A stretch of DNA of 64,000 bases from contig NZ_CP050698.1 of the NCBI RefSeq assembly GCF_005116655.2, forward strand, positions 2,324,501 to 2,388,500, written 5' to 3'. Positions within the stretch are counted from its first letter, which is position 1. Each line of letters opens with the position of its first letter. The notes below the pieces were generated by a model. That model was given only the letters and a program-made list of their open reading frames with translations, was not told the DNA's origin and did no database searches. A program made the position numbers and the translations under genes. This DNA is from Desulfosediminicola flagellatus (GTDB taxonomy: Bacteria; Desulfobacterota; Desulfobulbia; Desulfobulbales; Desulfocapsaceae). This document shows, piece by piece, positions 27,824 to 37,029 of the stretch.

Positions 27824-29821
27824 ATGGCGATCAAGGCACTCGTTGTAGATAACAACCCGGTTCTCTTACGAGCAGTCTCAGCAATTCTTGAAAAAGAGGG
27901 TTGCGAGGTTCAAACCGCTGTAAACGGCCTTGACGCCCTTGATGTATTAAAAAAGAATAGTCCGGATATTGTTTTCACCGATCTTGTAATGCCTTTGGTT
28001 GGCGGGGAACAGCTCTGCAAAATCATTCGAAGCAGTGAAGATCTCAAGCACGTATTTCTGGTTGTTATCTCCGGTATCCTGCTGGAAGATTTTGAGAATA
28101 TCCTTGCGGATAAATATTATGATCTCTGTATAGCCAAAGGGAATCTTCAAGAGTTAAAGCATCATATACAGGATGCTCTCGTAAGATTTGAAACACAATC
28201 ACTCTCTCAGGAGAATCTCCATATCGGTAGAACTATCACTAAGATACCATATGGTCTGAAACCATCTGCAGTTGCCAGTGAACTCCTCTCAGAAAAACGG
28301 CATTTAAACCGAATTCTTGATAACCTGGACGAAGGAATTGTTGAACTCAATAAAGACGGAGTCATTGTGTCTTTAAACGGGTCCGCTCAGCGAATTCTAG
28401 GTGTAAATGATGAGGATGTGATTGGTTCATCCTTTAATGATTTCGGGTGGGGGGAGCATAAACCAGCAATAGCCGACTGGCTGCAGCAAGATATAACTGA
28501 AGGGGAGAACGCCTCCCTGGATATTCAGGAAAACTTACCCCTCAGATTCGGTGGTCGAATTGTCACGATGTCATGTATACCTGTTCAGGATGGGAGTGTT
28601 GTCTTCAGGTTATGTATTTTGCGTGACATAACACGACAGTTTTCTGCAGAAGAAAAAGAGCGGGAACTCGATAGTGCCCTGAAGCTCATAACCAAGATGG
28701 ATGCCATGAGCTGTATGGCAGGAGGAATCGTACACGATTTTAATAACCTGCTTACCGTAATTTGCGGTAACCTTGACATGATTTCTCACACTCATGCCAA
28801 TTCGAAAATCGATGATTGGCTAAAGTTACTTGAGTATGCTCGTACTGCATCATATATGGCTGTTGATTTAACACGGAAAATATCAAATTTTTCACCATTT
28901 GGCATTGTAAGTAGAAAAAAACAGATTCTGGAAAACATTGTTGAGGATGCCGTCTCAAATTTCGTGGTTAAAACATCGAGTAATTGTGTGCTTGAGCTTA
29001 GTGATGAACAGTCTATTGTGAGCGTTGATGATGAGCAGATATCTGCGGCATTAGGAAATATTCTGCAAAACTCATATGAAGCAAATATCAATGGTTCGAT
29101 CCATGTTTCCACACAAAAAGTCGCATTTACCTCACCATCCCTTATTGCTGGCCAATATGTTCCAGTAGGCGAATATGCGTGTGTAACCATTAAAGACAAT
29201 GGTTGTGGTATAGATCGCGAACTACTTTTACGAATCTTTGATCCATATTTTTCAACCAAAAGCAGAGGTTCAATAAAGGGCGTGGGCCTTGGTCTTACAG
29301 TGGTTTACGCTACTATGAGAAATCATGGCGGATATGTGGTGGTTCAGTCTGAATTGCAGCGTGGAACCTCGGTTTCCTGTTACCTGCCGCATTTTGGTTA
29401 TGTCAATCGTGATGGTGACTTCGGAGAAGGAGAGAAGGAAACAATCCTTAATGTTGTGGTTATCGATAAGGATCCTCAGGTTACAGAGGTTGTACGAATA
29501 ATGCTTGAGTACTTAGGGCATAAGACAACGGTAGTCAGTACCGTGAAAGAAGCATTGGAAAGGGTAAGAAAAGACAGTCCTATTTCTGCCGGGAAGGTTC
29601 AGGTCGTGCTTATTGACCCAACCAGTGAGTCTACTATTAAACATGAAGAAATATGTGAGCTTTTCCATAGTGTAGATAAAGAACTCAAAATTGTTATAAC
29701 CGGAGGGTCTGTGCTGGACCCGGTTATGCAGGATTTCAAACGATACAAATACGCTAATGCACTTCCTAAACCTTTCACTATGGACAGCCTTAAGCACGTA
29801 CTGAATTCAGTGACACATTGA
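27824..29821 (+). CDS. Hybrid sensor: REC-PAS-histidine kinase-REC
   Basis: A 665-residue soluble two-component protein with receivers at both ends. REC1 (about 1-118) has the likely acceptor Asp in IVFTDLVMP. A PAS domain (about 155-275) starts ILDNLDEGIVELNKDG. The dimerisation helix has the phospho-acceptor His in GGIVHDFNNLLTVICGNLD (near 305). The ATP-binding domain has NILQNSYEA, KDNGCGIDREL, the DPYFSTK loop and GVGLGLTVVYATMRNHGG. REC2 (about 545-660) has VVVIDKD, VVLIDPTSES and LPKPF. No membrane segments are present, so it senses a cytoplasmic signal or a phosphoryl input. The ATG at 27824 has AAGGA six bases upstream. No cognate output regulator is adjacent. Confidence 0.9.
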   Translation: MAIKALVVDNNPVLLRAVSAILEKEGCEVQTAVNGLDALDVLKKNSPDIVFTDLVMPLVGGEQLCKIIRSSEDLKHVFLVVISGILLEDFENILADKYYDLCIAKGNLQELKHHIQDALVRFETQSLSQENLHIGRTITKIPYGLKPSAVASELLSEKRHLNRILDNLDEGIVELNKDGVIVSLNGSAQRILGVNDEDVIGSSFNDFGWGEHKPAIADWLQQDITEGENASLDIQENLPLRFGGRIVTMSCIPVQDGSVVFRLCILRDITRQFSAEEKERELDSALKLITKMDAMSCMAGGIVHDFNNLLTVICGNLDMISHTHANSKIDDWLKLLEYARTASYMAVDLTRKISNFSPFGIVSRKKQILENIVEDAVSNFVVKTSSNCVLELSDEQSIVSVDDEQISAALGNILQNSYEANINGSIHVSTQKVAFTSPSLIAGQYVPVGEYACVTIKDNGCGIDRELLLRIFDPYFSTKSRGSIKGVGLGLTVVYATMRNHGGYVVVQSELQRGTSVSCYLPHFGYVNRDGDFGEGEKETILNVVVIDKDPQVTEVVRIMLEYLGHKTTVVSTVKEALERVRKDSPISAGKVQVVLIDPTSESTIKHEEICELFHSVDKELKIVITGGSVLDPVMQDFKRYKYANALPKPFTMDSLKHVLNSVTH

Positions 29822-29889
29822 TTGAAAAATGAAAATGCATTGAGCATGTATCTTTAGCTCTCTTCGTCGGGATCCGGCAGGATTTTGTT

Positions 29890-30018
29890 TCACCTCTTAT
29901 TCTTGTACATCAGCATAAAACCGGTAACAAAAAGCACCAGGCCGATAACTGGCCGGTTTTGATGCATCAGTATCAGGGCCGCCATGCAAAGAAGTATTCC
30001 TGATGTGGTTTTACTCAT
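29890..30018 (-). CDS. Putative 42-residue two-helix membrane protein
   Basis: A short open frame on the minus strand, 64 bases after the hrpA stop, encodes 42 residues: GILLCMAALILMH, a turn with NRP, then VIGLVLFVTGFMLM and a basic end (YKNKR). The two hydrophobic helices with a short polar turn and positive C-terminus look like a genuine membrane hairpin. No Shine-Dalgarno sequence was found and I recognise no family. It could be the last cistron of the hrpA unit. The rest of the 29822-30082 gap shows nothing clear. Confidence 0.42.
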   Translation of the reverse strand: MSKTTSGILLCMAALILMHQNRPVIGLVLFVTGFMLMYKNKR

Positions 30019-30082
30019 TATTTATGCCATGATATTGTGCTGACTTTTGCAATTATAGTATTGGGTTAGCTAATGCCGTTGC

Positions 30083-33000
30083 TCAAAAGCTGTTTAATAC
30101 CAGTTGCCGCTGTTGAGATATTTTTTTTGAAGAAACTGCAACCCGGGTCTTGATCTCAGGTGAAAATACAGATATGCGAAATTCACCAATCATCTGCGCA
30201 TAAATTTTTAACTGATCAAGAGCTTCGGGATTCAGGTCATTAATTTTTGACTGAAGGTGTTGCAAGTTATCAATATGAGGTTTGATAAGTTTGGCCTTTT
30301 CTTTATCTTTAGCTGGGTTTGAATAAAAACGTTCGATTCGTATTGCCAGACTTTGCAGTTGCCTCATTGTGAAATCGATATCTGTGATTGTGTTATTTTC
30401 ATAATAATCGGCAGGGACAATTGAACCTAACAAATTAGAAAAGTCATCTGTTTTATCTTTAGTGAAAATGAGTCGACGTGAATCAAGTCTAATAAAGTGG
30501 TTGAGTTTTTCGTTTACTTCTCTGCGCTTTTTAAGAATAGATACTGCCTCTTCAACAATTCTCCGACCTTCTTTGTAAAATCCCTGGTGCTTTACTCGAT
30601 TGATTTCAGATGTAAAAACAGGTTCTGAAGGGATTGTGCCATCTATTGAGGGGAAGAGTGTCCTGTAGACAAAGCCGATGACCATATCGATACCATGTTT
30701 TTTTCCTATACCTGAGTCAACAAGAAACAAGGCTGAAGGTCCAGACAGCATTGACGTGCAATATTTTTTCAAATTCTTATGACCATCAGCAAAATTGAGC
30801 CGATAGAGATACTCCAGCCCTGAAAGGTTGTGCTGCCTGGCGGTTTTCATATCTCTGGCAAAGGCTATTGAAACTCCACCTTTTTCAGGTTTGGCGAGCA
30901 GATGTGGGAATAAATAGCCAGCAATGTCTTTTTGCGGGGTATAAAGGGGAAAACGTTCGGGCAAATCCGTAAACGCCCAATCTCTGGTGATCAACGATTC
31001 CCATTCAGAGAGAGTATTCTGCTGATCCTTGTCGACATTTGCTTCACGCGCATTTTTAGAGATTGATCCTTCAACTTCACTGAGTAATTTTGGAAGGTCG
31101 CGGCCGGTAACCACCTCTTTCCCGTTCAAATCGAAGAGAACAAATCGTGTCTGTAAATGATCGGGCAGGTTTATTGGCCAGTCGGATCGCTGGATGGAAA
31201 TCCTGAACATCTTATGGATAGCTGACTCAATGGCGGTATACAAGGAGCCTTTATACATCTGGATGTCATCAAGAATCATATCAACAGACTGATTAACAGG
31301 TACAAGGTGTTTTCGTAAAGATTTTGGGAGTCCTTTTATAAGTAGCTGAATCTTTTCTTTAATAAGGCCTGGGACAAGCCACTCAAAAGAAGTATGCGGT
31401 AGAGCCGGTGCAAGAGAGACAGGTATTCGTACTGACATACCATCGGTTTCCGATCCTGGTGAAAAATCGTACTCGAGTTGAAGCTCTACTGAACCAATAT
31501 TGAGAGAAGAGGGGAAGTCAGCAAGAAGGTTCTCATCCGGTCGTTGTTTGACGATATCGTCGTCTGTCATGAGCAGGGCTCTATGACCTTTCTTCTTAAG
31601 GTACTTATTCAGGCTTGAGCGATCGCATACATCTTCTGGAAGGCGTTCAGAATAAAAGGCAAAGAGTGACGCGTCATCCTGAAGTATTGCGGTGGTGCGC
31701 AATTTGTCTTCAGCTTTTCGCCACTTTTCAATGCGTTTCTGATTCTCGGATAGAAAGACATAGTTCCCGCTAATCTCTTTATCTACTAATGCGGACTGAA
31801 TAAATATTTCCCGTGCTTCCGGGATATTTCGGGCACTTCGTTTAGGGAAGTTGACCAGTCGGCCTGTGACAATAACTAAACCAAAGAGTGATACCTTTTC
31901 TTCAGCAATTACCTGACCCGACTTTTTATTCCAACGTGGGTTGGACCATGAACGTTTTACCAGGTGAGGCGCAAGGGGTTCAAGCCAGTCAGGTTCAATT
32001 GTTGCGACTGTAAGGCCGTATAGCCTGTTTGTTTCAAGAAACGAGGCGGCAATGATCCATTGACCGCCGGTAAGGAACTGGTGTGATCCTGGGAAGATCA
32101 TGAGCTCTCTGTTCCCTGCCCCCTGATATATCTTTGCTTGTTTTTTGACAGCAATATTTCTTAAAAAACCTGTAGTAAGCGATCTGTGAATCTGCTCATA
32201 AGAAGCTGGCTCCGTATTATCAGTGAAATTTTCCTGACGTTCAAGAATACGGCTCAATTGTTCATGGAGATCAACCCATTCACGCATTCGCTGGAATGAG
32301 AGATAATGTGCTTTGCAGAACTTTTTCAGTTTTGACCAAGAACGATTTTCTCCCTGATCTTCCTGGAAAGAATTCCAGATATTTAAAAGAGTCATGAAGT
32401 CAGAATGTTTGTGTGCAAACAGTTTGTGAGCTGCATCAGCGTCAGCTTCCTTTTCAGCTGGGCGAATGCGTGGGTCCTGTATTGCAAGAACAGCAGCGAT
32501 AATTTTGGTTTCTACAAGGCTGTTTTCACTTTTTGCTTCAAGCAGAATTCGAGATATACATGGGTCAATTGGCAGGCTTGACATAAACCTGCCTGTCTCG
32601 GTGAGCGTGTTATTAGGGGATATTGCTCCAAGCTCCTGCAGCAACTTGTACCCATCACGTATGGTGTTTCTGTGGGGAGGCTCAAGAAAGGGGAAATCAT
32701 CGGGGCGGCCGAGTTTGAGTGATATCATCTGAAGGATTACTTCAGCGAGATTGGCACGTTTTATCTCCGGCAGCGTGAATTCTTCCCGATCATTATAGTC
32801 TTCATCAGAATATAATCTCACGCAGATTCCTGGCCCTACACGTCCGCATCTACCTTTTCGCTGGTCACAACTAGCCTTGGAAATACGCTGAATAGGTAGG
32901 CTGGTAGTCTTAGCACGGGCGTTATAGAATGACATCCTTGCTAAACCACTATCCACAACATAACGAATACCCGGAACTGTGATGGAGGTTTCAGCGACAT

Positions 33001-33838
33001 TAGTGGATATGACAATTTTAGTGGAGGAATGCTTTTGAAAAATCTTTCGTTGATCAGCAGAATGTAAACGTCCGAACATTGGCAGGACTACGGCTCCTGT
33101 TGCTTTTTTAGCAACAAGCGCACAACAGGCCCTGATCTCCTTTTCTGTTGGGAGAAAGGCTAATATATCTCCGGGTTGTTCGTTTTTGAATATATTTACA
33201 ATGGTGTCGGCGCAGTGTTCGACATAATTGTAATCATCTGAACTGTCATCTTCTTCAGGTGGGCAATATCGTACAGTGACTGGATATGTCCTGCCTGTAA
33301 CGTTAATTACCGGCGCATTGTCAAAATGTTTTGAAAATGCCTCAGTATCAATTGTTGCAGATGTAACGATTAACTTTAAATCAGGACGTTTAGGCAGAAT
33401 TTTTTTGAGATAACCAAGCAGAAAATCGATGTTGAGGCTACGTTCATGGGCTTCATCAAGAATGATAACTCCATATTGCTTCAGCAGTTGATCATTTCGT
33501 GATTCTGCGAGGAGCACACCGTCTGTCATGAACTTGATTCTGGTGTTTTTGGTGGTATGATCGTGAAAGCGTATTTTATACCCGACTATATCCCCTAAAT
33601 TTTCCATTTCTTCACTCACTCGTGAAGAAACCGAAGATGCAGCAATTCTGCGGGGCTGGGTACAACCGATAAGAGATGTGTTCTCTGGGAATAATTCCAG
33701 GCAAATCTTAGGAATCTGGGTGGTTTTACCTGATCCTGTATCACCCGCAACAATTACTACCTGATGCTTAGATATAGCTTCACTTATCTCGTCTTTTCGA
33801 GCAACTACTGGAAGGTCGTTTGGGAAGTTGATATTCAT
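30083..33838 (-). CDS. hrpA: ATP-dependent RNA helicase HrpA
   Basis: A 1251-residue DEAH-box RNA helicase. Walker A GDTGSGKTTQIPKICLE lies near residue 35, the DEAH box in ILDEAHERSLNIDFLLGYL, motif III in VTSATIDTEAF, and motif VI in QRKGRCGRVGPGICVRLY. The OB-fold and the long C-terminal DUF3418-type region found in HrpA follow, giving the family's usual 1250-1300 residues. HrpA is implicated in mRNA processing and ribosome rescue. The ATG at 33838 is followed directly by the helicase fold. No neighbours on the same strand upstream share an operon. Confidence 0.95.
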   Translation of the reverse strand: MNINFPNDLPVVARKDEISEAISKHQVVIVAGDTGSGKTTQIPKICLELFPENTSLIGCTQPRRIAASSVSSRVSEEMENLGDIVGYKIRFHDHTTKNTRIKFMTDGVLLAESRNDQLLKQYGVIILDEAHERSLNIDFLLGYLKKILPKRPDLKLIVTSATIDTEAFSKHFDNAPVINVTGRTYPVTVRYCPPEEDDSSDDYNYVEHCADTIVNIFKNEQPGDILAFLPTEKEIRACCALVAKKATGAVVLPMFGRLHSADQRKIFQKHSSTKIVISTNVAETSITVPGIRYVVDSGLARMSFYNARAKTTSLPIQRISKASCDQRKGRCGRVGPGICVRLYSDEDYNDREEFTLPEIKRANLAEVILQMISLKLGRPDDFPFLEPPHRNTIRDGYKLLQELGAISPNNTLTETGRFMSSLPIDPCISRILLEAKSENSLVETKIIAAVLAIQDPRIRPAEKEADADAAHKLFAHKHSDFMTLLNIWNSFQEDQGENRSWSKLKKFCKAHYLSFQRMREWVDLHEQLSRILERQENFTDNTEPASYEQIHRSLTTGFLRNIAVKKQAKIYQGAGNRELMIFPGSHQFLTGGQWIIAASFLETNRLYGLTVATIEPDWLEPLAPHLVKRSWSNPRWNKKSGQVIAEEKVSLFGLVIVTGRLVNFPKRSARNIPEAREIFIQSALVDKEISGNYVFLSENQKRIEKWRKAEDKLRTTAILQDDASLFAFYSERLPEDVCDRSSLNKYLKKKGHRALLMTDDDIVKQRPDENLLADFPSSLNIGSVELQLEYDFSPGSETDGMSVRIPVSLAPALPHTSFEWLVPGLIKEKIQLLIKGLPKSLRKHLVPVNQSVDMILDDIQMYKGSLYTAIESAIHKMFRISIQRSDWPINLPDHLQTRFVLFDLNGKEVVTGRDLPKLLSEVEGSISKNAREANVDKDQQNTLSEWESLITRDWAFTDLPERFPLYTPQKDIAGYLFPHLLAKPEKGGVSIAFARDMKTARQHNLSGLEYLYRLNFADGHKNLKKYCTSMLSGPSALFLVDSGIGKKHGIDMVIGFVYRTLFPSIDGTIPSEPVFTSEINRVKHQGFYKEGRRIVEEAVSILKKRREVNEKLNHFIRLDSRRLIFTKDKTDDFSNLLGSIVPADYYENNTITDIDFTMRQLQSLAIRIERFYSNPAKDKEKAKLIKPHIDNLQHLQSKINDLNPEALDQLKIYAQMIGEFRISVFSPEIKTRVAVSSKKISQQRQLVLNSF

Positions 33839-34275
33839 TAATAGATAGCTGGAGAAAAGGAATTATGGTAATGCACACAGGGAGTGCTGAGTCGGAAGTT
33901 CATACCACATGTTTATATAATCTGTTACCAAAAATAAAGGGTGTCTTGAAAAATTGATTTTCCTCCAGTTGTAATGCGTTGAGAAAACCGCATGAGTTTG
34001 CTCAGGCCCGACAACTAGCTGGTTTTTGGTTGGAACGATTTATAATTATCCTGTGTTCAGGTGGTTACGTCATGTTTTAGGTGTATTTCCAGCGGGCAAT
34101 TCTCCTCTTATAGTACCTTTGAGGAAACACATAGAAAAGTGCCCACGTTGTTACTATCTTAAAGCGCTTATACGTTAATACATGTACCTCTAATCTCAAT
34201 ATGTTTGAATGATATGTTGAACGGGTTTGATAGATCAGCTGTTCAACTTGCTATTGTGGAGTTCGCTGCAAATAT
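33839..34275. other. Intergenic region between hrpA and priA
   Basis: This 437-base stretch separates divergent hrpA and priA and should hold both promoters. I see no confident promoter, RNA gene or repeat. A small inverted repeat (ATGCG/CGCAT near 33977-33996) and a 30-codon frame at 33865-33957 preceded by AAAAGGA were seen, but neither is convincing. Confidence 0.5.
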
Positions 34276-36804
34276 ATGATGTTGTTAAAAATAGCCGTTA
34301 ATGCACCTCTTGATAATACTCTGACTTATAGCGTACCGGAATCATTACTCACTGATGCTGAAAAGCATGATCTGCATTTGCTTGTAGGTAGAAGGGTACT
34401 GGTTCCTCTGGGCGGCCGAAAGGTGACCGGATACGTCCTGGGTGAGGCTGAAACAGCAAATATTGATTTCAAAATCCGTAATATTCAAAAGATAATAGAC
34501 ACTCAACCTATCTTCTTTCCCCAGATAATCCCACTTTTTGAGTGGATTGCCGCATACTATCATTATCCGATTGGGGAAGTCATCAAATCCGCCTTGCCTG
34601 GTGGTATGACACCCAAAAGCGTTAAATTTCTACAATTGACCGGGCAGGCTGGCAAAAACTATCAAATTTTAGAGACTTTTAAAGACGATGGTTGGGCTGT
34701 TACTCTGCGTGAGTCAGGGAGACTCTCCCCTACGCTCTCCAAAGAACTGTTATCAGATTCGAGAACAAAAAAGTACGTTAAGCAACTTGTGGACAGTGGT
34801 TTGCTGGAAATAGCTGAGGCTGTAACTGATGATACTGTACGGGAGAAACTTGAAATATGCTACCGAAGCACGGTGGATTTGCCTGATCTTCCTGAAGAAC
34901 GTTCAGAAAAAGATATGTATACCTGCTATCAGAAGCATGTGAAAGATCTACATCAGTTTGCTTTAAAGCTGTCTGAAGCTAAGACATTACATTACCTCAA
35001 TAGTTTGAAGGGGAGCAGTGATAATTCTTTCATCCCCCGAAAGGAACTAACAGCCGCGTATTCAGGAGCGTCAAAAGCGATTGGCACGCTCATTGATAAT
35101 GGTTTTATTTTAGAGAAAAAAAACAGGGTGTTTAGAAACCCCTTAGGGGAGCAGCTTGAATTTTTCCCTCCGCCCAAAACTCTGACTGAAGAACAGGACG
35201 AAGCATTAAAAGAGATTAACGTTGCAATTCAAAAGGAAATATTTGCACCGTTTTTGCTTCATGGTGTTACTGGTAGTGGTAAGACTGAAGTGTATCTTAA
35301 TGCGGCTGCAAAGACACTTGAAAGAGGGCGTGGTGTCCTCGTTATTGTTCCTGAGATTGCACTGGCGACCCAGCTTGAGGCCCATTTCGTTTCTCGATTT
35401 GGTGACCAGGTAGTGTTGTTACACTCAGGCTTGTCAGCATCCGAGAAGTTTGATCAATGGTCATTGGCGTTATCCGGTAAGGCGAAAATTGTAATTGGTG
35501 CCCGGTCAGCGATATTTGCTCCACTTGAAAATCCAGGCCTTATTGTCGTTGATGAAGAGCATGATGCAGGGCTGAAACAGGATGACAGCCTCAGGTATAA
35601 TGGCCGTGATGTAGCAGTTGTCAGAGCAAAATATCAAAAGGCTGTTCTATTGCTTGGTTCTGCTACACCCTCAGTCGTGAGTTATCATAATGCGATAACA
35701 GGTAAGTATAGATTGATCACCATGAACAATCGTGTTGGTCAACGAGCTATGCCTAAGGTTCGCATTATTGATCTGAAAAAAAATACTACGGGTAAAAAAC
35801 GGCATCTCTTCAGTCCTGAGCTGAAAAAAGCCCTTCTGGATAATCTGGAAAGAGAGAAGCAGAGCGTCATACTCATTAATAGACGCGGGTTTTCAACCAA
35901 TGTTATTTGTGGTGAGTGTGGTACACCTGTGCAATGTAAAGATTGTCATGTATCGCTGACGCTGCATAAATCGAAACAGCAATTACTCTGTCATTATTGC
36001 GGATATGCGGTTCATCACAAGACTGTTTGCGAAAGCTGCCATTCGACCAATATGGTACCAATTGGATTTGGTACAGAACGGGTTGAAGAAGAGCTGCAGA
36101 AACTTTTGCCGGAAGCACGTATTGCCCGACTTGATTTAGATACCACAAGGAACCGTAAAGAATTTCTACACACTTTAAAGTTGATGAGAGATGGTGGTAT
36201 TGATGTTCTGGTCGGAACTCAGATGGTCGCCAAAGGGCACCATTTTCCAGGAGTTACCCTTGTTGGTGTCGTCTGGGCTGATGGAGGTCTGTCTATTCCT
36301 GATTATCGAGCGGCGGAAAAAACCTTTCAACTTGTGACGCAGGTGACGGGGCGGGCGGGAAGAGGAGACTCTCCAGGAGAAGTATTCATTCAAACAATGC
36401 GGCCGGATCATTATGCCATTCAGTTTGCAAAAGCTCACAGCTACGGTGATCTTGTAGAAAAAGAGTTAGAGCTACGTAGAAACCCGTTGTTCCCCCCTTT
36501 TGTTCGTGTCGTCATGGTACATGTTCGTGGAGAATCTGAAGATAATGTGCAACTGAGCGCGATGCGTATAGCTGCTGCGTGCAGGTCGATAACTGAAACG
36601 AGAAAGAACGAGATAGAGATACTCGGACCAGCCCCTTCTCCGATAGATCGGGTTAAAAAGAATTATCGCTGGCAAATACTATTAAAAGGTCCCGCTCCGG
36701 ATGTACTGCATTCAGTCTGTGGCTATATACGCATGCATAAGGATGAACTTGTAACAGGACGATGCAAAGTTATCGTAGATGTCGATCCTGAGAATATGCT
36801 CTAG
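34276..36804 (+). CDS. priA: Primosomal protein N' (PriA helicase)
   Basis: An 842-residue replication-restart helicase. The N-terminal DNA-binding part starts IAVNAPLDNTLTYSVPESLL. The helicase core has Walker A LHGVTGSGKTEVYLNA (near 332), the DEEH box VVDEEHDAGLKQDD, GSATPS and QVTGRAGRGDSPGEV. Eight cysteines between about 545 and 600 (CGECG, CKDC, CHYCGY, CESCH) form the two zinc sites of the strand-displacement domain. The C-terminus DVDPENML is typical. The TAG stop is the first part of a 168-base inverted-repeat element that follows. A GGAG about 17 bases upstream of the ATG is rather distant. Confidence 0.96.
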   Translation: MMLLKIAVNAPLDNTLTYSVPESLLTDAEKHDLHLLVGRRVLVPLGGRKVTGYVLGEAETANIDFKIRNIQKIIDTQPIFFPQIIPLFEWIAAYYHYPIGEVIKSALPGGMTPKSVKFLQLTGQAGKNYQILETFKDDGWAVTLRESGRLSPTLSKELLSDSRTKKYVKQLVDSGLLEIAEAVTDDTVREKLEICYRSTVDLPDLPEERSEKDMYTCYQKHVKDLHQFALKLSEAKTLHYLNSLKGSSDNSFIPRKELTAAYSGASKAIGTLIDNGFILEKKNRVFRNPLGEQLEFFPPPKTLTEEQDEALKEINVAIQKEIFAPFLLHGVTGSGKTEVYLNAAAKTLERGRGVLVIVPEIALATQLEAHFVSRFGDQVVLLHSGLSASEKFDQWSLALSGKAKIVIGARSAIFAPLENPGLIVVDEEHDAGLKQDDSLRYNGRDVAVVRAKYQKAVLLLGSATPSVVSYHNAITGKYRLITMNNRVGQRAMPKVRIIDLKKNTTGKKRHLFSPELKKALLDNLEREKQSVILINRRGFSTNVICGECGTPVQCKDCHVSLTLHKSKQQLLCHYCGYAVHHKTVCESCHSTNMVPIGFGTERVEEELQKLLPEARIARLDLDTTRNRKEFLHTLKLMRDGGIDVLVGTQMVAKGHHFPGVTLVGVVWADGGLSIPDYRAAEKTFQLVTQVTGRAGRGDSPGEVFIQTMRPDHYAIQFAKAHSYGDLVEKELELRRNPLFPPFVRVVMVHVRGESEDNVQLSAMRIAAACRSITETRKNEIEILGPAPSPIDRVKKNYRWQILLKGPAPDVLHSVCGYIRMHKDELVTGRCKVIVDVDPENML

Positions 36805-36968
36805 TGCTCTGTAAACCTTTACCTATCGGATCTTGTTGGCCCTTTTAGCACACTGACTTCGTTTCTCATTCAGTCACATATCGCTGCTATGCTCCTTCAT
36901 TCGTGCCTCGCAGTGCACTAAAATTGCCGAACAATCTTTGCGACATTTAAAGATTTACAGAGCACTAG
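36801..36968. repeat. 168-bp palindromic (MITE-like) element
   Basis: The 20-base ends (36801-36820 and 36949-36968) are inverted copies matching at 19 of 20 positions, both outer ends reading CTAGTGCTCTGTAAA. Inside, a second nested pair (TTTTAGCACACTG near 36843 and CAGTGCACTAAAA near 36911) extends the potential hairpin. The interior codes for nothing evident. The left end provides the priA stop codon. Size, terminal inverted repeats and nested symmetry suggest a miniature transposable element or a large structured RNA. No second copy lies in the window. Confidence 0.7.
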
Positions 36969-37029
36969 CCTACAATAAGATATACAAGGTCCAGCTGTAA
37001 GGCCGCAACAGGCATATGGAACTACCGGC

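Noticed and set aside
33865-33957. 30-codon frame with AAAAGGA upstream, after the hrpA start region
   Set aside because: Too short and lacking hydrophobic or conserved features. A ribosome-site-like sequence is frequent by chance in purine-rich DNA.
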